A DNA stretch of 64,000 nucleotides from Planctomycetaceae bacterium (lineage in GTDB: Bacteria > Planctomycetota > Phycisphaerae > SM23-33): positions 62,001 through 126,000 of the forward strand of contig JBDKTA010000025.1 of the NCBI GenBank assembly GCA_039680605.1, written 5' to 3'. Made by a program: the position numbers and the translations under genes. The notes below the pieces were generated by a model. The model was given only the letters and a program-made list of their open reading frames with translations. It was not told the DNA's origin and searched no databases. How positions within the stretch are numbered: the first letter of the stretch is position 1; every line of letters starts with the position of its first letter. Shown here piece after piece: positions 41,162 to 50,084 of this stretch.

Positions 41162-42145
41162 ATGGGAATCCACGATTTAAGCTCCAGCGAAAAGACGGCC
41201 GCTCGCCGCCAGTACCAGCAGCCGGACTTTCCGTTCGTCTGCGGCATCTCCCTGGGCGAGTACCCGTGCAACCGCCGCTGCCGCATGTGCCCGATGTACA
41301 CGGCTCCGCCCAAGGTCGAGCGTTACATCACCGACGAGATCCTCGAACAGGCCTGCCGGCAGGTCGGACAGCGGAAGGTCAATCTCGAACTGTCCGCCTA
41401 CGGCGAAACGTTCATGCACCCTCGGGCCGACGAGTATCTCTTCACCGCCCGGCGGATGTGCCCCAACGCCCAGATCGTCGTGGCCACCAACGGCGCCCTG
41501 CTGACGCGCGAGCGATGCGAGAAGATCGTCGACAGCGGGATCGACCACCTGTCCTTCTCGCTCGACGCCGGGTCGGCCGAAAGCTACCAGTGGCTGACCG
41601 GCACGAGCGACTATGACGACGTCTGCCGCAACCTCGAGACGCTCGCGGCCGTCCGCGACCAGCGCGGGGGCAAACACCTTCGGATCACCACGCACATCAT
41701 CGGCATCAAGGAGCTCGCCCACGAGTTCGAGGCCTTCGAGGCCCGCTGGAAAGGTATCGTCGACTCGGCGGTGGTGCGTCCTTACGGCAACTGGGCGGGG
41801 ATGGTCAACGACAACGGCGTGACGCCGGCGCAGAAGCAGGAGATCCCGGCCGAGCGGTATCCCTGCGCGTGGCTGTGGTACGCCACGAAGATCGAGCCTA
41901 ACGGCGACGTCTCGAAATGTTTCGTCCACATCACGGGCGACCTTCACCCCGTGGGCAATATCATGCAGGAACCCCTCGAGTCGATCTGGCGCGGCGAAAA
42001 GATGAACCGCCTGCGGGAACTCCACATGACCAACCGCTGCGGCGAGCTGGACCTGTGTCCCGACTGCATCGTCTGGTCGCTGTTTCCCAAGTTCTGGAAG
42101 CAGCGCAAGCGCCTGGGGCTCTTTAAAACCGGAGAGTGGAAATGA
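41162..42145 (+). CDS. Radical SAM protein with C-terminal SPASM-like cluster (1 of 3)
   Basis: A 327-residue protein. The radical SAM cluster is CNRRCRMC (C36, C40, C43). ATNGALLT and SLDAGSAESY are core barrel strands. Cysteines in YPCAW, VSKCFVH and GELDLCPDCIVW form an auxiliary [4Fe-4S] binding region as in SPASM proteins. These enzymes oxidise, epimerise or crosslink; the aminoglycoside- and glycan-linked members act on sugars or peptides. The gene opens a run of three radical SAM genes inside a formyl-sugar operon, and its stop overlaps the next start. Confidence 0.85.
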   Translation: MGIHDLSSSEKTAARRQYQQPDFPFVCGISLGEYPCNRRCRMCPMYTAPPKVERYITDEILEQACRQVGQRKVNLELSAYGETFMHPRADEYLFTARRMCPNAQIVVATNGALLTRERCEKIVDSGIDHLSFSLDAGSAESYQWLTGTSDYDDVCRNLETLAAVRDQRGGKHLRITTHIIGIKELAHEFEAFEARWKGIVDSAVVRPYGNWAGMVNDNGVTPAQKQEIPAERYPCAWLWYATKIEPNGDVSKCFVHITGDLHPVGNIMQEPLESIWRGEKMNRLRELHMTNRCGELDLCPDCIVWSLFPKFWKQRKRLGLFKTGEWK

Positions 42146-43206
42146 GCGTGGCAGGAAGACTCAAGCGATTGGTGGCCTCTGCCCTGGGACGCAAGACTCC
42201 CCCCGCCGTCGAGGCCTCCGCCGACGCGCCCAGGGTCGCGCCGCCCTTCCCCCACTACATCTGCATGGAGCTGACCAACGCCTGCAATCTCCGCTGCATC
42301 CAGTGCATCTACCAGGGCGGCAAGGGCGACCACTACCGCGGGCAGATCGGCTACATGGACGTCGACCTGGCCCGGCGGGTGCTCGACCAGCTCCAGCCGA
42401 CGCGCTGCGGCGTCATGCTCAACGGCGACGGCGAGGCGCTGCTGCATCCCAAGTTCCAGGTCATCGCTCGCCATGCGGTGAGCCTGGGGCTCTCCAGCGT
42501 GTACTTCAACACCAACGGCACGCTGCTGTCGCGCGAGTTCACCGACGAGTTCGTGACGTACTTCAAAGGCGCCGTCTCGATCAGCCTTGACGGTTTCAAG
42601 GAAAGCCACGACCGCATCCGGCGCGGCTCCTCCTACGACAAGGTCGTCGCCAACATCGACTACCTGCTGGCCCGGATCGGCGAAACCGGCGCGCCCATCA
42701 CGCTCTCGGCGGCGTACTGCAATTATGACCAGCCCAAGGGCGAGCGCCTGGAGTTCGCCAAGTACTGGACGCAGCGCCTGGGCAGCGTCTCGGTGTGCGA
42801 GGTATACGACCAGGACTACCGGATCATCTCCGACCAGATCAACAAGCCCCAGAAGCCCGACCGCGTCCGCTGCGGCGTGCCCTGGGAGACGTTCATCGTC
42901 CGCTGGCAGGGGCCCGTCGTGCCCTGCTCGAACTGCTTCCCCCTCGGCGACGCCGGCGGCATCGTCCTGGGCGACTCGCGAACGCAGACCCTCCTGGACA
43001 TCTGGAACGGCCCGGTCCTCGCCGACCTGCGCCGACGCACCGAGGCCTGGGACCTCGAAGGCACCATCTGTCAGCCGTGCGAACGATGGAACATGTACGT
43101 CACGTTGGACCCGCGCGAAGAGGAGGGTATGATGGTCACCCGGACCGGCGTGTTCAGCACGTACAAGAGAAAGGACCCCGCGCCCGATGCGCCTGGTGGC
43201 CATTGA
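42142..43206 (+). CDS. Radical SAM/SPASM-like protein (2 of 3)
   Basis: A 354-residue protein from ATG 42142, overlapping the previous stop. The radical SAM motif is CNLRCIQC (C48, C52, C55). NTNGTLLS and ISLDGFKESHD follow. The C-terminal part has RCGVPWETF, VVPCSNCFPLGD and TICQPCERW, an auxiliary cluster region. The first 38 residues are not part of the barrel. It differs clearly from the first protein, so this is not a recent duplication. Its end overlaps the third gene by 20 bp. Confidence 0.85.
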   Translation: MSVAGRLKRLVASALGRKTPPAVEASADAPRVAPPFPHYICMELTNACNLRCIQCIYQGGKGDHYRGQIGYMDVDLARRVLDQLQPTRCGVMLNGDGEALLHPKFQVIARHAVSLGLSSVYFNTNGTLLSREFTDEFVTYFKGAVSISLDGFKESHDRIRRGSSYDKVVANIDYLLARIGETGAPITLSAAYCNYDQPKGERLEFAKYWTQRLGSVSVCEVYDQDYRIISDQINKPQKPDRVRCGVPWETFIVRWQGPVVPCSNCFPLGDAGGIVLGDSRTQTLLDIWNGPVLADLRRRTEAWDLEGTICQPCERWNMYVTLDPREEEGMMVTRTGVFSTYKRKDPAPDAPGGH

Positions 43207-44725
43207 AAATCTCGACCCCTCATCCGGCAACACGCCGGCGGAGATAGCGACGCTCTTCGGCGCTGACGCCTGGCTGACGCTGAACTGCGGCGGCACATGC
43301 ACCCCCACCGGCGGCGACAAGCGCCTGCTCGCGGCCGCCGGGGCCTCACCCGCCAGCCCGCTGGACTTCTACCGCCGCCTGCTCGGCGCGCTGGACGCCC
43401 CGGCCCAGATCGTCCGCCTGCGCAACCCGGCCTATCCGCTGCACCGCCTGCTGTCGGCCGAAATGGACGAAGCGTTTGGGCCCGCACAGTACGACTATGT
43501 CCTGTCCACCGCCGCCGAGTGCGGCCTGACGGGGTACTTCGCCGAACGGTTCAATGCCGCCGCCCTCGACCGGATCAGTCACACCGCCCAGGCCGTCATG
43601 CCCGAGGGCTACTTCAACGGCATGGCGACGCAGCGATGCGGGCGGCACTGGTTCTCGCTGGATCTGCGGCGGTTTTATCTGCAGGACAATTTCGAGCGCC
43701 TGTTCGATTCGCCGCGCAGCCTGTGCGTCAACGCGATTCCCACGTGCAACTATCGCTGCGAGAAATGCCAGTACCACTCGCCGCGCGTCGGGCAGCGCCG
43801 CGACTGGCCGCCGGCGATGACTGTCGAGAAGTTCCAGCTCATGCTCGATCGCACCAAGGCGTACAAACGCCTGGCCAGCGTCTGCCCCACCATCAGCGGC
43901 GAACCGCTGCTGCATCCGCAGATCGACACCCTGGTGCGCCTGACCAAGAAAGCCGGCTACAGCTCGTCCTTCGCCACCAACGCCGCCCTGCTGGACGGCG
44001 AGATGACCGCCCGCCTGCTCGACGCCGGACTCGATGGCATTGCCTTCAGCGTCGATAGCTGCGACCCGCAGACGTACCAGGCACTTCAGCACGGCAACCT
44101 CGAAGCCGTCGAAGGCAACATCCTGCACTTCCAGCAAGAGGCCGCCAAACGCCAGCGCCCCTGCCCGATGACGATGATCTGCGTCGTCTCCAAGGCCAAC
44201 GAGTCGCAGGTCGAGGCTTACCGCGATCGCTGGCTCGGCCGGGGCATTGCGGTGGTCTTCTCGGCTGAGCATGACATCGAGAACAACAATACCGCCTCGT
44301 TTGCCCATTCGCGGTGGGGCCCGTCCCAGCGGATGCCTTGCCATTCGCTCTGGCACGGTCTGTACCTCCAGAACGACGGGCGCCTCGTGACCTGCGGCGC
44401 CACGGCAGGCTCCGACGGCCTCAAGGACAACTTCTTCGAGCAGGAGCCCCAGAGCCTGTGGCGCTGCCACGCGATGGAGACCCTCCGCCGCCAGCAGTTG
44501 ACCGGCCAGCGCCCAGGTTACTGCGGTATGTTCTCCTGCTGGACCGGGCTGATGAATACCTGGGCGTATGAGGACGGCCGCCTGATCAACCACACCCTGG
44601 GCACGTGGATGGAACCGCTCCCCCCGCCGCTCTCGGCGCCGCAGGCAACGCTCGAGTCGGAACACCAACCCTCCCGCTCGATACTACGCCGAGCCCTGCG
44701 CTCGCTGCGCCGCCGCCTGGGGTAA
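43187..44725 (+). CDS. Radical SAM/SPASM-like protein with an extra N-terminal domain (3 of 3)
   Basis: A 512-residue protein from ATG 43187. The first 180 residues form a domain not assigned to a family. The radical SAM motif is CNYRCEKC (C187, C191, C194), followed by ATNAALLDG and FSVDSCDPQTYQ. The C-terminus has MPCHSLWHGLY, RLVTCGAT and GYCGMFSC, an auxiliary cluster region. It is the last gene of the operon, 12 bp from a convergent gene. It may work as a pair or trio with the two preceding proteins. Confidence 0.82.
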   Translation: MRLVAIENLDPSSGNTPAEIATLFGADAWLTLNCGGTCTPTGGDKRLLAAAGASPASPLDFYRRLLGALDAPAQIVRLRNPAYPLHRLLSAEMDEAFGPAQYDYVLSTAAECGLTGYFAERFNAAALDRISHTAQAVMPEGYFNGMATQRCGRHWFSLDLRRFYLQDNFERLFDSPRSLCVNAIPTCNYRCEKCQYHSPRVGQRRDWPPAMTVEKFQLMLDRTKAYKRLASVCPTISGEPLLHPQIDTLVRLTKKAGYSSSFATNAALLDGEMTARLLDAGLDGIAFSVDSCDPQTYQALQHGNLEAVEGNILHFQQEAAKRQRPCPMTMICVVSKANESQVEAYRDRWLGRGIAVVFSAEHDIENNNTASFAHSRWGPSQRMPCHSLWHGLYLQNDGRLVTCGATAGSDGLKDNFFEQEPQSLWRCHAMETLRRQQLTGQRPGYCGMFSCWTGLMNTWAYEDGRLINHTLGTWMEPLPPPLSAPQATLESEHQPSRSILRRALRSLRRRLG

Positions 44726-44737
44726 AGCCGTTCTGGG

Positions 44738-46030
44738 CTAGTGATCAACGCCCAGGACGCCAAGCACTTCAAAGGCGCCTTGCCCGCCCATAACAGGATC
44801 CGTCTCAGACATCATGGCCCAATAGTCCAGCGGGCCCGGCGCCAGGAAAAGCAGGTACTTGCGACCTTCAACGATCTGGCCGGCCGGGGCAGTCGGGGCA
44901 GACGTGCGGAATGAGATGGATTTCAGAGAGGTATTACCGCGAAGAACCCGCTGGATATCAAAGGCGTTGTTGATCGGCATAGCCAGACTTCCGTCGGGTC
45001 CGGAAATGCACGGGCCGTTGTAGTGCTTTCCCGTGCCGACGGCGATCACCGTCGCTCGCTCAATCATCTCGGGCGGGACTTTCTGACCCCCGCGCAGAAC
45101 CTCCGACAGTGCCTGCGTCAGCGGCAGACCCCACTGCTTATCATCGCGGCCGCCGCCGAACATCGCCGCTCGCGGTATCAGCAGCGATGCGTTGTCGTCG
45201 CCGAGGGATTCGCCGCGAAAGACCGCCATCGTCTCCACGGGTACCGCCTCGTCGTCGCGGCCCCGGCGGTCCAATATCTTCCACCAGAACAGCTTGCCCA
45301 GCGTCTGGTCGACGCTCACGTGGATTGGCACGTAATGCCCCGTCTGGTCGTCTTTGATGGACCCCTTGAGCTGGCCGGTGACTTCGGAATCGCCGCCGGG
45401 GGTTTTGGTTTTGACCTGCTCCAGCCGCGCCGCCCCGATGGCCGTTGTCACGCCGTCGGGCGCGGCCGCGCCGGCATCGACCGCCCCCAAGGCCGCATTG
45501 AGCAGCGCCGGGACATCAAGAGACGTCTCGATATTCTCCGTCAGAACAAACACGCCCAGCCCTCGCCACTGTCGAAGGCCTTTCGCCCGGCGCGACGGTT
45601 CTCCATACTCGCGCGGCACATAGCTTGACGGCATCAGCCAGATGTCGATCCGCGGACTCTCTTTCCAGCTAAAGCTCTGGTAGTTCCGATCCAACTTCCG
45701 CACGGCCATGAACAACACGCCCGGATGGGCCGACAGACCGGCTGGGCACATCGGGGCGTCAGTCAGCGCGTAGGGGATAAACCACCCCTGCGACAGTCGC
45801 TGGGCCAGGGCGATCAGGAACTGCTGCGACCATCCCTGCGTCACCGAGAGCTTGGCCGGAATCGTCGGCGGTGCGGGCTGCGCCGCCTGCGTCGCCGTGG
45901 CGGGTTGAGACGCGGGAGACGAGGCCGGCGCGTGGCGCCCGCGACAACCGCCCCCGCTCAGGATGAACACTGACATGCAGATGGCGAAGATACGGTTGAT
46001 GCTCGGCGCGTATGGATTCATGAGCAACAT
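44738..46030 (-). CDS. Hypothetical lipoprotein
   Basis: About 430 residues. From ATG 46030 (or 46021) a short signal sequence with the lipobox LSGGGC ends the first 25 residues, followed by a Pro/Ala-rich linker. The family is not recognised; the middle part (QGWFIPYALTDAP, FRGESLGDDNASLL, GPCISGPDGSLAMPIN) looks like an exported planctomycete-type domain. It is convergent with the radical SAM operon and lies 120 bp from xthA. The palindrome GCGGGGC-AA-GCCCCGC is at 46112-46127. Confidence 0.6.
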   Translation of the reverse strand: MLLMNPYAPSINRIFAICMSVFILSGGGCRGRHAPASSPASQPATATQAAQPAPPTIPAKLSVTQGWSQQFLIALAQRLSQGWFIPYALTDAPMCPAGLSAHPGVLFMAVRKLDRNYQSFSWKESPRIDIWLMPSSYVPREYGEPSRRAKGLRQWRGLGVFVLTENIETSLDVPALLNAALGAVDAGAAAPDGVTTAIGAARLEQVKTKTPGGDSEVTGQLKGSIKDDQTGHYVPIHVSVDQTLGKLFWWKILDRRGRDDEAVPVETMAVFRGESLGDDNASLLIPRAAMFGGGRDDKQWGLPLTQALSEVLRGGQKVPPEMIERATVIAVGTGKHYNGPCISGPDGSLAMPINNAFDIQRVLRGNTSLKSISFRTSAPTAPAGQIVEGRKYLLFLAPGPLDYWAMMSETDPVMGGQGAFEVLGVLGVDH

Positions 46031-46151
46031 TATGCTGGACGGGAACCCGTCGAGCAAGTCGAAGCACCGCCTCGTTAGCGGTCGAGAACCATACGTCTCG
46101 CTGCAAAACGCGCGGGGCAAGCCCCGCCGCTAACAGGAAACGCCATGGCTG

Positions 46152-46919
46152 CTACTCGAACGTCACGATCACCGGCGCGTGGTCCGAGGGGCTCTTGCCT
46201 TTGCGCTCGTTGCGGTCAACCTCGGCGGCAGTGGTCTTGTCGGCCAGCGGTCGCGTCGCCAGCACGTGGTCGATCCGCAGCCCGTTGTTCTTCGGGAATG
46301 ACAGCAGTTGATAGTCCCACCAGGAATAGATGCCGCCCTCAGGGTGCATCTTGGCAAAGACATCCACCAAGCCCCAGTCGGCGATCTCCTGCAGGGCCGC
46401 CCGCGCGGTCGGATGGCAGAGCACGCTGGAGGCCCAGAGTTCCGGGTTGGCGACGTCCTGGTCGTCGACGGCCACGTTCAAGTCGCCGCAGAGCACCAGC
46501 GGCTGATCGGGCTGGTAGCATTGCTCCAGATGCGTCCGCAGGCGGTGCATCCACTGGAGCTTATACTGGTACTTCTCCGAGCCGACGAACGACCCGTTGG
46601 GAAAGTACGCGCTGATGATACGCACGCCGTCGATCGTGGCCGCGATCAGCCGCGAGTCCGGGTCCGGCACGGCGTCGCAAAGCCCGCGCGACACATCGGC
46701 CGGTTCGCCGCGGCTGAGGATCGCCACTCCGTTGTAAGCCTTCTGCCCGTATACGGCGCAGCGGTACCCCATCGCCTCGACCGCCGCCGCGGGAAAGATA
46801 TCGTCAGTGACCTTGAGTTCCTGCAGACACACCACGTCCGGCCGGTGCCGCTCCAGCAGCGCCGCCAGCCTCTCCATCCGCACGCGAATCGAATTGACGT
46901 TCCAGGTGATGAGCTTCAT
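46152..46919 (-). CDS. xthA: Exodeoxyribonuclease III
   Basis: A 255-residue Xth/APE-family nuclease: MKLITWNVNSIR (Asn), CLQELK (catalytic Glu), LVLCGDLNVA (Asp, Asn) and the C-terminal SDHAPVIV (Asp, His). It repairs abasic sites and degrades 3' ends. All catalytic residues are present. The start overlaps the vapC stop by 4 bp, so it is translated with a toxin-antitoxin pair. It probably has its own promoter too, but none is seen. Confidence 0.95.
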   Translation of the reverse strand: MKLITWNVNSIRVRMERLAALLERHRPDVVCLQELKVTDDIFPAAAVEAMGYRCAVYGQKAYNGVAILSRGEPADVSRGLCDAVPDPDSRLIAATIDGVRIISAYFPNGSFVGSEKYQYKLQWMHRLRTHLEQCYQPDQPLVLCGDLNVAVDDQDVANPELWASSVLCHPTARAALQEIADWGLVDVFAKMHPEGGIYSWWDYQLLSFPKNNGLRIDHVLATRPLADKTTAAEVDRNERKGKSPSDHAPVIVTFE

Positions 46920-47317
46920 TCGGGGACACAGGAAAAACCCTGCTCGGCAAAGTGGCTATCGAAAGTGAATACCTGACGAATGCCCATGCGTCTCATGATG
47001 TGGAAGCTGACACAGTCGACGAGGCTCAGATCCCTTCGGCCCGCTGCCAACAGCGCTTCGGCTGCCGCTTCGTGGTCGGCCGAATTGCTCCATTCCACTG
47101 AAAGAATGGGATAGAACAATTCATGCAGCGAACGGGCTGCCGCAATTCCAAAACGAGCCTGTACCAATGCAAACGTTTCTGTAAGGACGCAACTGGGGAC
47201 AACCAAGATCGCATCGCCATCGAGCAATTCCTGCCAAGCCGCTCTTGCAGCAGCGTGATTGATGTCCTTGGGGTTGAGCATTGCCAGGAAAGCAGAGGTG
47301 TCAATGAGGCAGATCAC
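46916..47317 (-). CDS. vapC: PIN-domain toxin, VapC-like
   Basis: A 133-residue PIN ribonuclease. The acidic metal site is LIDTSAFLAML (Asp near residue 6), VLTETF (Glu) and LVDCVSFHIM with the following FTFDSHF (Asp). It should cleave RNA, often tRNA or rRNA, when freed from its antitoxin. It overlaps vapB by 4 bp upstream and xthA by 4 bp downstream. Confidence 0.9.
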   Translation of the reverse strand: MICLIDTSAFLAMLNPKDINHAAARAAWQELLDGDAILVVPSCVLTETFALVQARFGIAAARSLHELFYPILSVEWSNSADHEAAAEALLAAGRRDLSLVDCVSFHIMRRMGIRQVFTFDSHFAEQGFSCVPE

Positions 47318-47562
47318 GAACCGAAATCCTCAGCCAGATACTTGTCGTGGTTGACAGAAAGATCTGTGATTTCACACTCAAAGCGGCCCAGCGCATCCAC
47401 TGTCCGCTGCTTGAGTTCCTGTCGTGAAACGCGGGGCCTGCTGCGCAAAAACTGTTCCATGCCTTCTCGGACGAGTTCGGACAATGAAACCCCTTTGGCC
47501 TTAGCTTCCTCACGAATCCTCGTAGACTGCTCTTCGCTAAACTGTATTTGCGTTCTAATCAT
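47314..47562 (-). CDS. vapB: RHH antitoxin, VapB-like
   Basis: An 82-residue protein. MIRTQIQFSEEQSTRIREEA and SLSELVREGMEQFL form a ribbon-helix-helix DNA-binding domain; the C-terminal 40 residues should wrap the VapC active site. It is the first gene of the unit, with an inverted repeat directly upstream, as expected for autoregulation. Confidence 0.88.
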   Translation of the reverse strand: MIRTQIQFSEEQSTRIREEAKAKGVSLSELVREGMEQFLRSRPRVSRQELKQRTVDALGRFECEITDLSVNHDKYLAEDFGS

Positions 47563-47568
47563 CGTGAC

Positions 47569-47596
47569 ACCATAACATCACTTTCTACATTATGGT
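47569..47596 (-). promoter_or_regulatory. Putative VapB operator
   Basis: A perfect 7-bp inverted repeat, ACCATAA (47569-47575) and TTATGGT (47590-47596), with a 14-bp spacer stands 7-34 bp upstream of the antitoxin start. It overlaps a CATAAT -10-like box on the minus strand. The spacing fits two RHH dimers. Confidence 0.5.
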
Positions 47597-47600
47597 AGCA

Positions 47601-49994
47601 TCATCGGCTGCTTTTGACAAAGAAAATAGCCAGTCTTGCCATTTTTCCCGCTATCAACCCTATCTCTCGGTATCCTGCTCCATGTTCGCTCTTACAGGTT
47701 TCAGCCCCAGCACACTGGATTCTAGCCGCCGCGGCAGGCAGCTTGAGCGTGATCTGCTGGCTGGTGCGGCTGGTGATTCTTGCATCCAGGCGGCCGGCGG
47801 GGATATCCCACTCGATGTCCAACGTGATCCCGCCGCGGCAGGCGATGCCTTGGGCCGAGCCCTTCGTCCACTTCTTCGGCAGCGCCGGCAGGAGCTTCAC
47901 CCAGCCCGGGGCGGAGAAGACCAGCATCTCCAGCACCGCGGCGGTCAGGCCGAAGTTCGCGTCGATCTGGAAGCAGCGGTCGCCGCCGAACCAGCCCAGC
48001 GTCAGCCCCTGCGCTCGCCAGTCGTTGTGGTACGTGTACAGGTTGGGGCCCACGCACGAGCGCGTCAGCAACTCCAGGCACTCCAGCGCCCGGTCGCCCT
48101 CGCCCAGCCGCGCATAGATGTTGGCCATGTGCGACAGCGACCAGCCCGTCTGACTCGTCAGGCCCACCACCAGCCGCTTCTCAACCGCGACGCGGCACGC
48201 CTCGAACAGCTCTCCCGCCGTCTCAGGCGTGACCTCGCGGCCGGGAAACAGCGGATAGATATGCGACTGATGGCGATGGTGGTAGTTGTCCGGCAGAGCG
48301 TCGTGGATCCACTCGCGGATCGCCCCGTCGGCGTTGACCTGGTACGCCGGCAGCTTCGCCAGCAGAGCCCGCCACCGCCCCGCCGCTTCGCGCTCGATGC
48401 CGAGCGTATCGCACGCTGCGCACAGGTTCGTCAGCAACTCGCGGGCGACGGCCACGTCCATCGTCGCGTTGATCGTCACCAGCCCTGCTTCGTCGCGCTG
48501 AGGGCGGTTCTCCGGTGACAGCGACGGGGCGAACACGGCCCGGCCGTCCGGGCTTTCAAAGAGGAAGTCCTCGTAGAACAGGGCGGCCTCTTTCATGAAC
48601 GGGATTGCACGGGCTCGCAGAAACTCCTTGTCGCCGGTGAAGAGGTAGTAGTCGTAGAAGAGCTGCGCCAGCCAGCCCGCCGCGGCGGTCCAGTTGCACC
48701 AGACGCCCGGGCCGATGAGCCCGTGCGTCGTCTGCGAGATGGGGATATAGATGCCGCGGCAGCCATAGAGGTTGCGGGCGTTGACGCGGTAGTCTTCAAC
48801 CATCGACTCGTAGTAATCGAAGAACGGCAACGCCGCCTCGGCGAGGTTGCCCGGCAGGGCCTGCCAGTAGTTCATCTGGACGTTTTCGTCGTTGTGATAA
48901 TCGCTGCGCCACGGCGGCTGATAGAACCCGTTCCAGATTCCCTGCAGGTTCGCCGGCCAGGCGCCCCCCGCCGAGCTGGACACCAGCAGGTGCCGCCCGT
49001 AATCGAACATCCGCTGGATCAGCGCCGTCGGCACGTCGCCGTTGTACGCGTCGATCAACAACCGCTCGTTCACGGCCTCGCTGTCGCCGGCGCCAAGATC
49101 GAGCTGCATGCGGTTGAACAGTTCGTCATGGGCCGCCACGTGCTTGCGCCGCAAGGCGGGGTACGTCCCCGCAAGTGCGGCCACTTCGTCCGCCAGGCGA
49201 GCCAGCGCCGACGCAGGCTCTTCCCACACGAACAGCTTGAGCAGCACGACGATGCTGTCGGCCCCGGTCACCTGCACGCCCTGGCCGGTGGAGACGCTCC
49301 GCCCGCCGGCGGCAAAAACTCGCGCCAGGCCGCCGAACTTCGAGCCGTCGCTGTACGCGCCGATAACCGACAACGTGTCGCTGGTTTCACGCGAGTCGAA
49401 CGTGAGATTCGGATCGCACCCGGCCGCCGCGTCGGCCTTGGGGATGGCGGCCGCATCGTGCGGCGCCAGGGCCAACCGCACCGTCAACCGCCCGCGGCGC
49501 GAGGCGCTGATGCGCATGGCGACAACGTCCTGCCCGCGGCAGACGAAGACCTCGCGGCGATAGTTCACTCCGGCGTCGGTCCACTCGACAGCCGCAATCC
49601 CGCTGCGAAAGTCAACGCTGCGGCGGTAATCGCTGAAGGGCCCGCCCGTCTGCGTGTGCATGCACAGGTCGAATGCCGGCTGATAGCAGCCCGGGCGCTG
49701 CATCGGATAGCCCGCCTCGCGAAGCGTTCTTTCGAGAAAGCCCTCAGCCTCTTTGTACCGCCCTGCCGCCAGCAGCGCCCGCAGGTCGGGCAGCTTGCCC
49801 GAGACGTCCGGCAGAACCGGCTTGGGCAGCGGCACCCATAGCGCCTCGTGATTGAGCATCACGACGTCGTGAACGATGTTCCCGTACAACGTCGCGCCGA
49901 TGCGCCCGTTGCCGACCGGACAGCCGTCGCGCCAATCGGTCGCCGGCTGATACATCGACATGCCGCAAGCTCGCTCGCGTGATTTCGCCTTGGC
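47601..49994 (-). CDS. GH95-family alpha-L-fucosidase-like glycoside hydrolase
   Basis: About 797 residues from ATG 49994 (ATG 49961 is also possible). The N-terminal beta-sandwich begins with WRDGCPVGNGRIGATLYG, a GH95 signature; the catalytic (alpha/alpha)6 barrel holds VQMNYWQALPGNLAEAALP, VWCNWTAAAGWLAQLFYDYY and the C-terminal beta domain. These enzymes remove alpha-1,2-linked fucose or related L-sugars. No signal peptide is visible, which is unusual, since most act outside the cytoplasm; intracellular use of oligosaccharides is possible. The stop lies next to the vapB operator. Confidence 0.88.
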   Translation of the reverse strand, partial: AKAKSRERACGMSMYQPATDWRDGCPVGNGRIGATLYGNIVHDVVMLNHEALWVPLPKPVLPDVSGKLPDLRALLAAGRYKEAEGFLERTLREAGYPMQRPGCYQPAFDLCMHTQTGGPFSDYRRSVDFRSGIAAVEWTDAGVNYRREVFVCRGQDVVAMRISASRRGRLTVRLALAPHDAAAIPKADAAAGCDPNLTFDSRETSDTLSVIGAYSDGSKFGGLARVFAAGGRSVSTGQGVQVTGADSIVVLLKLFVWEEPASALARLADEVAALAGTYPALRRKHVAAHDELFNRMQLDLGAGDSEAVNERLLIDAYNGDVPTALIQRMFDYGRHLLVSSSAGGAWPANLQGIWNGFYQPPWRSDYHNDENVQMNYWQALPGNLAEAALPFFDYYESMVEDYRVNARNLYGCRGIYIPISQTTHGLIGPGVWCNWTAAAGWLAQLFYDYYLFTGDKEFLRARAIPFMKEAALFYEDFLFESPDGRAVFAPSLSPENRPQRDEAGLVTINATMDVAVARELLTNLCAACDTLGIEREAAGRWRALLAKLPAYQVNADGAIREWIHDALPDNYHHRHQSHIYPLFPGREVTPETAGELFEACRVAVEKRLVVGLTSQTGWSLSHMANIYARLGEGDRALECLELLTRSCVGPNLYTYHNDWRAQGLTLGWFGGDRCFQIDANFGLTAAVLEMLVFSAPGWVKLLPALPKKWTKGSAQGIACRGGITLDIEWDIPAGRLDARITSRTSQQITLKLPAAAARIQCAGAETCKSEHGAGYREIGLIAGKMARLAIFFVKSSR

Positions 49995-50084
49995 CATCGC
50001 AACTCCAGTGCAGCGTTCCTGCCGCCCCATGGCGACCGATGTGCTTTATATATCGGCCGACCGAAAAGTTACGGTCAGGAATCG

